64,000 nt of DNA, taken from positions 42,969 to 106,968 of the forward strand of contig PAQI01000018.1 in the NCBI GenBank assembly GCA_002709235.1, written 5' to 3'. Below, piece by piece: positions 16,610 to 24,433 of the stretch. The translations under genes and the position numbers were made by a program. The notes beneath the pieces were generated by a model. It had not been told where the DNA came from and did no database searches. It saw nothing but the letters and a program-made list of their open reading frames with translations. Every line of letters starts with the position of its first letter. Position 1 is the first letter of the stretch. Origin of the DNA: Hirschia sp. GTDB lineage: Bacteria > Pseudomonadota > Alphaproteobacteria > Caulobacterales > Hyphomonadaceae.

Positions 16610-17061
16610 ATTGTTTGCGCCTTCACATATTCAGGAAGATTGTGATTGTAACATTTTTTCTCATAAAGGCTGGCGATGCGCCAACCATCGGGCGTGCGCC
16701 GGAAGGTGTGGACATACCAAAGCCCGAAGAAAATCGCCTGTTCCTGCCCATCATCTCCGGGAACGACCATTGGGTTGTGACAGACTGTACGCGTTTCAGC
16801 AGTGTCGCCATTAATCTTGTACTGAGTGGTCATCACGGCGTGCTGGGCCATTGGTATTGGTCCCAGGCTGGTGCGGAGAAATTCCTTGATCTCGGGAAGT
16901 GAACCCTTGACGCCCACCATCTCGCTATAATCGATAACGGCGTCTTCTACGAAATATTGATCCAGTGCATCAAAATCCTTGTCATCAACGGCGTAGCAAT
17001 AGCCGACAAGTAGATCCTGAATTTCAAAACGGTCCGACATTTCCTGTAGCGAAAGCGTCAT
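16606..17061 (-). CDS. SnoaL/NTF2-like protein
   Basis: A 151-residue NTF2-fold protein (SnoaL_4 type). Features are EMSDRFEIQDLLVGYCYAVD at the N-terminus, DQYFVEDAVIDYS, the QHAVMTTQYKI strand and the C-terminal TFRRTPDGWRIASLYEKK. Tyr, Asp and His in these positions line the pocket in steroid and bile-acid dehydratase relatives. The ATG at 17061 is preferred; an upstream extension of 28 codons is non-homologous. It is the first gene of the operon that continues through the membrane protein and the PQQ dehydrogenase. A copy of the cluster dyad lies 71 bp upstream. Confidence 0.86.
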   Translation of the reverse strand: MTLSLQEMSDRFEIQDLLVGYCYAVDDKDFDALDQYFVEDAVIDYSEMVGVKGSLPEIKEFLRTSLGPIPMAQHAVMTTQYKINGDTAETRTVCHNPMVVPGDDGQEQAIFFGLWYVHTFRRTPDGWRIASLYEKKCYNHNLPEYVKAQTI

Positions 17062-17124
17062 GGTTTCAATTGTCCTCACCCATTTTTTGTTAGCGTTTCC
17101 TAACAAGTGGTCCCAATGCAATGG

Positions 17125-17140
17125 CCTGCCCGATGGTAGG
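17125..17140. promoter_or_regulatory. Copy of cluster dyad (CCTGCC-N4-GGTAGG)
   Basis: A perfect match to CCTNYC-N4-GRNAGG in the 187-bp divergent region between the reverse operon (start 17061) and the SnoaL-like gene (start 17249). Confidence 0.6.
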
Positions 17141-17248
17141 TCCAATAAGGGCTATGAAACAGGAAAACCACATTCGAACTCAGTCATCTTTGGGTGACTG
17201 ATCAGGTTTCACGCCGCAATTCGTCGGCCCTAATATTGGAGAATCAAC

Positions 17249-17779
17249 ATGGCCGGACGCCTTCCGCCTTTTACGCTAGACGACTTCAAACTTTCGCCAG
17301 CAAAACGCGCTGAAATCACAGATGGTCTTACCGAACGTCAGACGTTCATGGTGAACCAGTGGATGAACCTGCATGACAAGCTGAATGTTGGCGACTGGTC
17401 TGGCTTTGACGAGTTCATGGACAAGGACAAAATGACCTATGCCAACCCGAACCGCCCGGATTTGGGTACGTTCGAGGAATGGAATACGTCGCCACGCGCA
17501 CTTTTCGACACGTTCCCACCGAGTGTCTACCGCACGCTGAAGGCCTGGGGTAAAGGTGACGACGAGATCTGTGTTCTTTGTCACCACCACGGTAAGCACA
17601 CTGGCGGCCCATACATGGGTGTAAAGCCAACAGGCAACCAGCTGGACGTTATCTGGTTTAGCTGGATCAAGTTTGAAGGTGACAAGATTGTCCACATCTA
17701 TTCGATCTCTGATGTGTATTCGATGCTGATCGACCTTGAAGTGATCGAAGCACCTCAACCAGTCGACCCATACAAATAA
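17249..17779 (+). CDS. SnoaL-like ester cyclase/NTF2 protein
   Basis: A 176-residue NTF2-like protein resembling the SnoaL ester-cyclase subgroup. It has LHDKLNVGDWSGFDEFMDKD, a CHHHGKHTGG strand carrying several histidines and VDVIWFSW-type and VHIYSISD strands near the C-terminus. The ATG follows GGAGAATCAAC. It is a single-gene unit, divergent from the PQQ-dehydrogenase operon and closed by a strong terminator. The His-rich CHHHGKH segment is unusual for the family and could bind metal or form the active site. Confidence 0.8.
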   Translation: MAGRLPPFTLDDFKLSPAKRAEITDGLTERQTFMVNQWMNLHDKLNVGDWSGFDEFMDKDKMTYANPNRPDLGTFEEWNTSPRALFDTFPPSVYRTLKAWGKGDDEICVLCHHHGKHTGGPYMGVKPTGNQLDVIWFSWIKFEGDKIVHIYSISDVYSMLIDLEVIEAPQPVDPYK

Positions 17780-17812
17780 GTCCTGTCCGATTTGTTCGGA
17801 ATGACAGATAAA

Positions 17813-17839
17813 GGGGACGCGCAAGCGTCCCCTTTTTTT
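17813..17839 (+). terminator. Strong intrinsic terminator
   Basis: GGGGACGC and GCGTCCCC form an 8-bp perfect stem with a GCAA tetraloop followed by seven T. A second weaker hairpin (CTGTCCGA with TTCGGAATGACAG) precedes it at 17782-17808. Confidence 0.93.
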
Positions 17840-17841
17840 GT

Positions 17842-18474
17842 TCAAGTCGTTATTGAAAACTGGTAAGTGCCACCGCGTTCGATGGATGACAGAAAGGCCG
17901 GTCGTTCATAGAGCCGCAATAGCCACGCATTCAGGGCAGGATACCTGTCTATGGTGCCAAGCGTTCGGGCGAGTTCGGGAATGAAGCTCATCTGAATGTC
18001 TGCAACAGTGAACAGATCACCCAATAGCCACGGGCCTTTGCCCAATTGGCGCTCGATATATTCAAGCGCTGTCTGCAATTCGCTATCAGCTGCCAGATCC
18101 ATTGGACTGCCAGTGAGATTGAAGGCCTGACAATAAACCTTGATCATGATCGGGTTCATGCCAGCGGATACTGCAAAATACAAATTTTCGACAAAACGCA
18201 ACTGATCCGGGCCGGATGGGTCCGGTGCCAGACGTCCATTGCCGAAGCGGTCAAGGATATAATCGCAAATCGCGCCGGACTCGCTGAGTAATTGTCCATC
18301 CACTTCAAGTACCGGAGATTTACCCAAGGGATGGAGCGCTTTTAGTTCTGGAGGTCCCATCAGGGTCTCCGGATGGCGTTGGTATTTGACCAACTCATAT
18401 GTGAGCTCCAGTTCCTCAAGGAGCCAGAGTATCTTTTGAGATCGCGAATTGTTGAGATGATGGAGCTTCAACAT
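17842..18474 (-). CDS. Glutathione S-transferase
   Basis: A 210-residue two-domain GST. The thioredoxin-like N-terminal domain begins MLKLHHLNNSRSQKILWLLEE, with the active-site Ser in NNSRSQ and the cis-Pro motif GKSPVLEVDG followed by SESGAIC for gamma-glutamyl binding. The all-helical C-terminal domain has FTVADIQMSF as the N-capping region. It may open an epoxide, cleave an ether or isomerise an intermediate. It is the last gene of the long reverse operon starting at 23534, one base after the preceding stop. Confidence 0.93.
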   Translation of the reverse strand: MLKLHHLNNSRSQKILWLLEELELTYELVKYQRHPETLMGPPELKALHPLGKSPVLEVDGQLLSESGAICDYILDRFGNGRLAPDPSGPDQLRFVENLYFAVSAGMNPIMIKVYCQAFNLTGSPMDLAADSELQTALEYIERQLGKGPWLLGDLFTVADIQMSFIPELARTLGTIDRYPALNAWLLRLYERPAFLSSIERGGTYQFSITT

Positions 18475-18475
18475 C

Positions 18476-18901
18476 TCACATCGCTGCCGCTAGTTGTTCG
18501 GGCGTGACTCCCATCTGTTTCATGACATCGCCTGTATCCCAATATTCACGCCAGCCAATGATAAGATGTTCGTCATTCAGTTCGAACACTGCGCATACGC
18601 GTGAGCCGACTTTCCGGTCGCCTGCATGGAGCGTCACGTGGTCTGTACGCTCGGTGAAAACGAAACGGCCCATGGCAGCGGATGCATGGATTTCGCACCG
18701 GCAGTTGTAATAGGTCTGAAACTGCTTCTCCAACGCAGCTGCGATTGCTGCTTTGCCTTTGATCGGTTCTGTGGCGGGTACGAGTGGCTGATAATATCCA
18801 GTTTCAGCAAAAAATTCTGACAGTTCCTGAAAATCGGGCGTTCCATCAACGTGGAATGCGTCAAGAAAAGCCATGACATGTGAATGGTTGCGATCGCTCA
18901 T
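18476..18901 (-). CDS. Limonene-1,2-epoxide-hydrolase-like NTF2 protein
   Basis: A 141-residue protein of the LEH family. The motif FTERTDHVTL supplies the Arg/Asp pair, and FELNDEHLIIGWREYWD supplies the second Asp of the Asp-Arg-Asp catalytic triad known in limonene-1,2-epoxide hydrolase. It would add water to an epoxide of an alicyclic intermediate. The ATG at 18901 is preferred to a longer frame with 55 non-homologous residues. Two other LEH-like genes are at 46138 and 54394. It sits between the GST and another NTF2-like gene. Confidence 0.86.
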   Translation of the reverse strand: MSDRNHSHVMAFLDAFHVDGTPDFQELSEFFAETGYYQPLVPATEPIKGKAAIAAALEKQFQTYYNCRCEIHASAAMGRFVFTERTDHVTLHAGDRKVGSRVCAVFELNDEHLIIGWREYWDTGDVMKQMGVTPEQLAAAM

Positions 18902-18956
18902 GACGTGAAACCTTTTGGGGTGCAATCTGAAAACATGTGCCTTGGACCGAAATGTC

Positions 18957-19328
18957 TCAAGCGCTTGTGTATGTGCCTTCGGGTGTCTGGTGATAATATC
19001 GCACGACCAGATTCCCGGCCTCGATCCGGTAGGTTTCAATGCTCGGAAGAATTGTTGGTGGTCCACCTTCCTGAGGTATGATGTTGTGGATCAATGCTGC
19101 GGCTTCATTGCCATTTACGAGAAGGTGGATGATCTCTGTCTTGCAGACGCCACCATAATTGTTCCACATATCCTTAACTGCCGTAACGCCATCAAGAGGT
19201 GTTTCGCCAACATATTCAACAGTGAAGCCTTGGGGGCCCATTGCCTTGAAAGCATCTATGACGCCTTCAACATTGCTTGCGTTCCAGTGATCGTAAATCG
19301 CCCTGATATTGCTTTCAAATTCAGTCAT
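18957..19328 (-). CDS. NTF2-like protein
   Basis: A 123-residue SnoaL-like protein: SNIRAIYDHWNASNVEGVID, then the GFTVEYVGETPLDGVTAVKD strand pair, EIIHLLVNGNEAAALI and the closing YRIEAGNLVVRYYHQTPEG. It lacks the paired acidic motif of the LEH proteins next to it. No specific reaction can be assigned. It is cotranscribed with the SDR upstream (16-bp gap) and the LEH-like gene downstream. Its ATG at 19328 has only a weak GGA upstream. Confidence 0.78.
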   Translation of the reverse strand: MTEFESNIRAIYDHWNASNVEGVIDAFKAMGPQGFTVEYVGETPLDGVTAVKDMWNNYGGVCKTEIIHLLVNGNEAAALIHNIIPQEGGPPTILPSIETYRIEAGNLVVRYYHQTPEGTYTSA

Positions 19329-19344
19329 TTGGAAATGTCCGTGG

Positions 19345-20097
19345 TTACAGGCTGAAGCCGCCATCCACGATTATTGTCTGGCCGGTGATATAGGCTGACC
19401 TGTCGGACGCTAGGAAGGCGACGGTTTCGGCGATGTCCGTGCCGTCACCAAAGCGTTGAAGCGCGATACGTTTCCGTTGGGATTCCCAGATCTCGGGTGT
19501 GTAGAGCTCTTTCAGAAAACTCGCACCAAGACCGGAATCGATAATGCCGGGCGCAACCATGTTTGCGCGGATACCGAAGCGTCCTTCTTCCTTGGCTATT
19601 GCGCGGCCCAGAGATTCCATCGCTGCCTTGGGGACTGATGAAAGCGCATCCCCGGGTGGGTAGGCATAATTGGCCACTGACACCACGATCACAAAATTGC
19701 CGAAACCTTGCTTGCGAAAAATCGGGAGTGTCGCAGATACAGTCCTGGTCAGCCCTATCAGTTCTGTCTCGATCACTTCTCGCCATTGCGCTTCGCTGAT
19801 CTTGCTCACAAAGGGTTGTGGGATGGCGACACCAGAAGCAAATACGACTGTGCCGATTTCACCGAAATGATCGTCAGCGGAGGCGATGGCTTTCTCCACT
19901 GAAGATGCATCGAGCAGGTCGCAATGCACGGGCCAGCCCTCACAGTCGACGGGTAGTCCGGCAGCGATTTCTACAGCCTTGTCAGCATTGGAGCGGTAGG
20001 CGAGGGCGATCCCGCGCCAATCGCGCGCCAATGCATGCGCGCAGGCCTCGCCGAGGCCGCCTGTCGCACCAATGACGAATGCCGCACGTTTTGTCAT
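19345..20097 (-). CDS. SDR-family protein lacking the catalytic tyrosine
   Basis: A 250-residue SDR with an intact nucleotide-binding GATGGLG, FASGVAI in place of NNAG, VVSVANYAY at the serine region and a normal C-terminus (ITGQTIIVDGG). The YxxxK motif is altered: the segment reads DALSSVPKAAM, with Ser where the catalytic Tyr belongs and the Lys kept. The codon there is TCA, so this is not a single-base misreading of TAY. It may bind NAD(P) without classical chemistry, or use a different acid. The ATG overlaps the preceding alpha/beta-hydrolase stop (ATGA). Confidence 0.88.
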   Translation of the reverse strand: MTKRAAFVIGATGGLGEACAHALARDWRGIALAYRSNADKAVEIAAGLPVDCEGWPVHCDLLDASSVEKAIASADDHFGEIGTVVFASGVAIPQPFVSKISEAQWREVIETELIGLTRTVSATLPIFRKQGFGNFVIVVSVANYAYPPGDALSSVPKAAMESLGRAIAKEEGRFGIRANMVAPGIIDSGLGASFLKELYTPEIWESQRKRIALQRFGDGTDIAETVAFLASDRSAYITGQTIIVDGGFSL

Positions 20098-20942
20098 GGC
20101 TGTATCCTTTCAGGCGTCCTCTCCAGCCACTCCAGCAATTCGGCAGCGAAGCCATCATTGCGGTCAGCGGTAAACATATGCCCGACTCCCTTCGCCATGA
20201 CCACTTCCAGCTGTGGTGTCAGGTGTTTGAACGTGTTGACGCCCTCATCTGTTAGCAAATGGCTGAGCTCGGCCCGAACCATTACGACCGGAGAGCTGAC
20301 GCGCTTGGCCGCGGCCAGTATGGCGTCTCCTTCACTGGGGGGATGAAGAAACTCAGCATGTCCCGTTGCCGGATCCCAGCGCCAGTGAAACCGACCGGAA
20401 TCATCCTGGCGCATCGCGCGAGCAAGCTTGCTGGCATCTGCAATGCGAGGTTGATCCAGATGCTGAGCCAAGGAATCTGCAGCGTCATCCAATGACGTAA
20501 AACCTGCTTCACCTTCGGCAAAGAAGGCACGTATGCCATCTATTCCGTCGTCGCGCATCATGGGGGCCACATCCGCCAACATGATGAGCCTGACGCGGTC
20601 TTCATGGCGTGATCCACCAACCAGCGCTGCCTGGCCACCACGGGAGGCACCAACCAGTGTCACGGGGCGATTGAATTGGAATAGAAGGGCTTCTACGTCG
20701 CGTCCATATGCGTCGAGCAGATAGTCACCATCGGCAGCCCAGTCGCTGTCACCATGACCACGCAGGTCAAAGGTTACGCCGTAATATCCGGACTCTCCGA
20801 CAATGCGCGCCGAACCGCGCCATGCATTCCGACTTTGACCACCACCATGAAAAAAGAGGACGGGTGGAGCTGAGGGGTCGCCATAAGCTTCCCCCGCAAG
20901 TTCCAGCCCGTCCCCTTTGTAGCGGACAAGTGTTCCAGACAA
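20094..20942 (-). CDS. Alpha/beta-hydrolase
   Basis: A 282-residue alpha/beta-hydrolase from a proposed TTG start one base after the VOC gene stop; no in-frame ATG follows near the domain start. It shows the oxyanion motif FFHGGGQSRNAW, DLRGHGDSDW, the nucleophile elbow GASRGG (Ser), a cap region and the late catalytic His in KGVGHMF. It could be an esterase, a C-C bond hydrolase acting on a ring-cleavage product, or an epoxide hydrolase. It is located between the VOC and Tyr-less SDR genes with overlapping or abutting ends. Confidence 0.88.
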   Translation of the reverse strand: MSGTLVRYKGDGLELAGEAYGDPSAPPVLFFHGGGQSRNAWRGSARIVGESGYYGVTFDLRGHGDSDWAADGDYLLDAYGRDVEALLFQFNRPVTLVGASRGGQAALVGGSRHEDRVRLIMLADVAPMMRDDGIDGIRAFFAEGEAGFTSLDDAADSLAQHLDQPRIADASKLARAMRQDDSGRFHWRWDPATGHAEFLHPPSEGDAILAAAKRVSSPVVMVRAELSHLLTDEGVNTFKHLTPQLEVVMAKGVGHMFTADRNDGFAAELLEWLERTPERIQP

Positions 20943-20943
20943 A

Positions 20944-21495
20944 TCAGTTTGCCGTAATAGGAACAGTTTCTGCGTGAGAAGGGTGCTCGCCTGGGCCTTT
21001 ATAGGCGAACTTGTTCGGCGCGTGGTGCCATTTACCGTCGTCGTGGCTCTCATAGGGAGAGGCTACTTCGATCAGGCAGCCATGCGTACTCTTTGCGCCG
21101 ACCCAGCTCCATTTTTGCCAAGTCATGTCGGGGTCATTGAAGGTTTGACCGTCACCAGGCAGGTGAAGGCCTTCAGCCTTCAGTTTTTCCATGGCACCAG
21201 GAACATCATCGGTCGTAAAGCAAAGGTGGTGGACGTGCTCACCAACCTTATCCAACCGGCGGCCCATTGGGGTGCCCGGGGCAGGCTGGATGAACTGGAT
21301 CTCGGTGGAATATTCGTTGACGAATGTTGCCCACTTCATGCCGGCATCGTCGCCACTGGAGAACTCGTCATATTTGACGATAGGTTTTTCCAGACTCTGT
21401 GGATCAAGTACACGCAGGATCTTGGTCCAGTCCTCAATAGCCTTGTCCAAGTCGCGAACGACCATGCATACGTGGGAAAAAGGTCCGCTAGGCAT
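20944..21495 (-). CDS. VOC-family (glyoxalase-fold) protein
   Basis: A 183-residue vicinal-oxygen-chelate protein with two beta-alpha-beta-beta-beta modules. FSHVCMVVRDLDKAIEDW gives a metal-ligand His near residue 8, VGEHVHHLCFTTDDV a second His, and HGCLIEVASPY the final Glu. This layout resembles methylmalonyl-CoA epimerase and related isomerases more than dioxygenases. The ATG follows AAGGAG at good spacing. It lies in the operon between the MaoC pair and the alpha/beta-hydrolase, suggesting a CoA-ester or lyase step. Confidence 0.85.
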   Translation of the reverse strand: MPSGPFSHVCMVVRDLDKAIEDWTKILRVLDPQSLEKPIVKYDEFSSGDDAGMKWATFVNEYSTEIQFIQPAPGTPMGRRLDKVGEHVHHLCFTTDDVPGAMEKLKAEGLHLPGDGQTFNDPDMTWQKWSWVGAKSTHGCLIEVASPYESHDDGKWHHAPNKFAYKGPGEHPSHAETVPITAN

Positions 21496-21512
21496 CAGTA
21501 AAACTCCTTGAG

Positions 21513-21908
21513 TCAGATTATAAGTGTTGCGACACCGCTATTGACGGTTCCACGTCCAGCGACGTCCAGCTTGATTTCGCAAGTCAGTCGATTTCCATCT
21601 ACTGACGTTACCGTACCAGTAGCTGTGAGGTGGTCTCCTTCATAAACATTATCAAGGAAACGCGAGTTCATAGATTCGATACGACTGCCCGGCACAGCGG
21701 CCATCAGCATGTTCATCATATAGGCGACATTGATCGGACCCTGATTGATCCGCTTGTCGCCCAGTCCCTTTGCCTTCACCACTTCCACATCAAGATGGAT
21801 GGGGTTGGGGTCTGCCAGGAATACCGACCAATCACGCATGGCATCGGGACTGACGCTCTCGATCACGAATGGGGTGAGTTCGTCTCCAGCCTTGAAATTC
21901 ATACTCAT
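21513..21908 (-). CDS. MaoC-like hotdog dehydratase
   Basis: A 131-residue hotdog-fold protein. DPNPIHLD is the hydratase-2 motif carrying the catalytic Asp/His pair, followed by INQGPINVAYMMNML on the hot-dog helix. It would hydrate an enoyl-CoA or dehydrate a 3-hydroxyacyl-CoA. The ATG overlaps the stop of the second hotdog protein (ATGA), and the pair probably forms a heteromer as in other two-gene MaoC enzymes of steroid side-chain degradation. Confidence 0.9.
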   Translation of the reverse strand: MSMNFKAGDELTPFVIESVSPDAMRDWSVFLADPNPIHLDVEVVKAKGLGDKRINQGPINVAYMMNMLMAAVPGSRIESMNSRFLDNVYEGDHLTATGTVTSVDGNRLTCEIKLDVAGRGTVNSGVATLII

Positions 21909-22360
21909 CCGGCCAGCTCCTTACGCGGCAAGACCCAGACATTGTCCGTTTCAAGCAGAGCATCTCCGCCAGCTTCTGGATGTAGACGCAGGCGATAGGT
22001 GAGCACGTCCATGACTCCAAGTTTGCGGCTTTGTTTGCGAACGAGGCTGACGATCTCTCCGGTTACCTTGTAGCTTTCACCAACCATGAGCGGGTCCGCA
22101 AACTTTACGCCGGAAGAGCCCATCATGGGGCCGTCATCGACGTCGAATTCACATGTCTCGCAGACGCCAGCGACTGTCTTTCCCATCGCGACCTGGGTGG
22201 CGATGTAATAATAGATCGGATGCGCAGTACCATCAGCCGCAGGCTCCACACCAGTGGAACGGCAAAGCGCTGCGTTTTCCTCGGCACTGATCGTGAAGAC
22301 CTTTGTGCCGTCGAGAGATGTACCCGCAACGTCGGGAGCAGGTGGAAAATCATCCATCAT
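21905..22360 (-). CDS. MaoC N-terminal-type hotdog protein
   Basis: A 151-residue hotdog protein of the FAS1/MaoC N-terminal type, without the DPNPIH motif. It includes AHPIYYYIATQVAMGKTV, a VKFADPLMVGESYKVTGEIV strand and LETDNVWVLPR. It is probably the non-catalytic partner of the MaoC protein at 21513, with which its gene overlaps. The ATG at 22360, six bases after AAGG, is chosen over a longer frame that starts inside the acyl-CoA dehydrogenase gene end. It lies 10 bp downstream of that gene. Confidence 0.86.
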   Translation of the reverse strand: MMDDFPPAPDVAGTSLDGTKVFTISAEENAALCRSTGVEPAADGTAHPIYYYIATQVAMGKTVAGVCETCEFDVDDGPMMGSSGVKFADPLMVGESYKVTGEIVSLVRKQSRKLGVMDVLTYRLRLHPEAGGDALLETDNVWVLPRKELAG

Positions 22361-22370
22361 TACATGCCTT

Positions 22371-23534
22371 CTAAAATGAACGTGGAAGCCCGAGGCTCTC
22401 GGCAATGGTGTTACGAACCATTTCGTTTGAGATCGGTGTCATGCGCAAGATGCGGTGGTCTCGCCAATAGCGCTGCATATCTGTTTCAGCAGAATATCCC
22501 ATACCACCCAGGATCTGGATGCCGAGGTCAGCGGCCTTAACTGCGCTTTCGGTTGCAACCATCTTCAGCATATTGGCTTCATTGCCGCAGGGCTGTCCTT
22601 TGGCCTGCATGGACGCGACATTATAGAGCAGTAGCTCAACGAGCTTCTGGGATGTCGCGATATCGGCAACATAGTGCTGAAGGATCTGGAACTGACCGAT
22701 TGGTTTTCCAAAAGCCTTGCGCTGCTTCATGTATTCGAGTGCATCTTCCAGAACACCGTCAATGGCCCCCAGACATTGGGCACCCACCATGATGCGTTCA
22801 TTGTTGAGGCTGGGAAGCATCGCGCTCCAGGCCTTGTGTGGTTCGCCCAGAACATCGCTGTCAGGAACAAACACGTCATCATAGGTGACAGAGCAGCTAC
22901 CCATGGCACGCATTCCCAGCTTGGGCAGCAAACTGGAAGTGATACCGGGGGAGTTTGCATCCACAAAGAAGGCTGTCAGGCCGTGATGTTTCTTGGCGGC
23001 ATTGCGATCTGAGCGGGCCAGCACAAGCAGCCTGTCAGCAGCCTTTGCGCCAGTGGTCCACATCTTGGCACCGTTTATAACCCAGCCACCATCGACTTTG
23101 TCGGCAAAGGTCTTCATCGCGCCTAGGACATCGGTTCCACCGTCTGGTTCTGTCATTGACAGCGAAACGCGCAGATCCCCAGCGGCCATTGCAGGCAGCC
23201 ATTTCTGGCGTTGCTCTTCGGTGCCTGCAACCGTCAGCGTTTTTGCGCCACCAAATGAAGTCAGTCCCCAAACCCATAGCAAGCCGCCCGCTGTGCGAGC
23301 CATTTCGCGTGCGAAGATCATCTGCATGACGACATCGCCGCCGAGACCGCCATATTCTTCGGGAATACCGATTCCGAAGAAGCCTTGCTCCTTCAGTTTG
23401 TCCCAGATGATATAGGGGTAGTTTTCCTCATCGGCCTCCAGCTTGCGCATAAGGTCCTTGGGGAGTTCTGCGTCGACCCATCGGCGAACAACGTCGCGAA
23501 AAAGGATCTGCTCTTCGTTCAGGTCAAAGTCCAT
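22371..23534 (-). CDS. Acyl-CoA dehydrogenase
   Basis: A 387-residue flavin acyl-CoA dehydrogenase with SMTEPDGGTDV (residues 127-136), GLTAFFVD and the C-terminal LGGMGYSAETDMQRYWRD. The usual C-terminal catalytic Glu position is occupied by Pro (MTPISNEMVR). The base is therefore more likely Glu246 in SLNNERIM, the helix-G position used by isovaleryl-CoA dehydrogenase. It would desaturate an acyl-CoA for the downstream MaoC pair. It is the first gene of a nine-gene operon; a perfect cluster dyad lies 66 bp upstream. A close paralogue is at 31371. Confidence 0.95.
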   Translation of the reverse strand: MDFDLNEEQILFRDVVRRWVDAELPKDLMRKLEADEENYPYIIWDKLKEQGFFGIGIPEEYGGLGGDVVMQMIFAREMARTAGGLLWVWGLTSFGGAKTLTVAGTEEQRQKWLPAMAAGDLRVSLSMTEPDGGTDVLGAMKTFADKVDGGWVINGAKMWTTGAKAADRLLVLARSDRNAAKKHHGLTAFFVDANSPGITSSLLPKLGMRAMGSCSVTYDDVFVPDSDVLGEPHKAWSAMLPSLNNERIMVGAQCLGAIDGVLEDALEYMKQRKAFGKPIGQFQILQHYVADIATSQKLVELLLYNVASMQAKGQPCGNEANMLKMVATESAVKAADLGIQILGGMGYSAETDMQRYWRDHRILRMTPISNEMVRNTIAESLGLPRSF

Positions 23535-23592
23535 TGCTTCGATTACTCATTGCCATTTTTCTCTCTTCTCCGGCAGTTGATGTGGGTCAACA

Positions 23593-23608
23593 CCTGCCGG
23601 CCGATAGG
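23593..23608. promoter_or_regulatory. Copy of cluster dyad (CCTGCC-N4-GATAGG)
   Basis: A perfect consensus match centred 66 bp upstream of the acyl-CoA dehydrogenase start at 23534, in the gap behind the SDR ending at 23669. Its position shows that the 23534 operon has its own promoter. Confidence 0.6.
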
Positions 23609-23668
23609 GAGTTGGGTATCAGGATAGGCGCGATGGTTTCGTCACAAATGCGGTGATTTGTGCAAAAC

Positions 23669-24433
23669 TCAGATCGACAATCCGCCTTCCACAGCGATGA
23701 CTGATCCGGTGACATATGCACCTGCACGGGATGCGAGGAACAGGGTTGCGCCTGCCATGTCTTCGGGCGTACCGGTACGTCCGCGTGGGACCATGGATTC
23801 CACCATCTGACGCATGGCGTCGTCCTTGATGACGGTCATGTCGCTTTCGAAGAAACCGGGTGCGATAGCATTTACCGTGATGCGCTCTGGTGCCAGCTTC
23901 TTGGCAAGAGACTTGGTCAACCAATGGATCGCCCCCTTGGAAGCCTGATAGCTGTAGACTTCACGCGGTCCGACTTTCAGAGCACCAACCGACCCAATAT
24001 TGATAACGCTTGACGGATGTTCAGCTGTGCCGCCTGCGCGCAGGAGAGGCAGGAGCTTCTGGAGCAGGAAAAACGGTGTTTTCAGGTTGAGATCCAGGAC
24101 GCTGTCCCATTGGTCTTCACTGAAGTCATCAATCGGTGCATCAGCCAAAGTACCTGCATTGTTAACCAGGATGTGAAGCGCGGACTCGCGGGATGAAATG
24201 TCATCAGCCAGCTTCTTCATGCCTTCAATGGTCGATACATCGGCCGCAAGAGCGATCACATCGCCCGCCATCTCGGTGGCGACTTTCTCGACTTTCTCGG
24301 CATTGCGAGCACAGATGTAAACACGCGCGCCCGCTGCTGCGAGACCTGAGGCAATCATGCGGCCAATGCCTGCGCTTCCGCCAGTGACAAGAGCGACACG
24401 GCCCTTGACGGAGAAGAGTCCTGAAATATCCAT
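23669..24433 (-). CDS. Short-chain dehydrogenase/reductase
   Basis: A 254-residue SDR: TGGSAGIG, VNNAGTLA, INIGSVG and the catalytic YSYQASK. The C-terminal half has VTGSVIAVEGG. The long loop LRAGGTAEHPSSVINIG before the active site resembles RhlG-type SDRs, and the protein is clearly related to the SDR at 29574 in the next operon. The ATG shares a base with the stop codon of the alpha/beta-hydrolase upstream (TGATG). It is the last gene of the ligase-led operon. Confidence 0.93.
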   Translation of the reverse strand: MDISGLFSVKGRVALVTGGSAGIGRMIASGLAAAGARVYICARNAEKVEKVATEMAGDVIALAADVSTIEGMKKLADDISSRESALHILVNNAGTLADAPIDDFSEDQWDSVLDLNLKTPFFLLQKLLPLLRAGGTAEHPSSVINIGSVGALKVGPREVYSYQASKGAIHWLTKSLAKKLAPERITVNAIAPGFFESDMTVIKDDAMRQMVESMVPRGRTGTPEDMAGATLFLASRAGAYVTGSVIAVEGGLSI

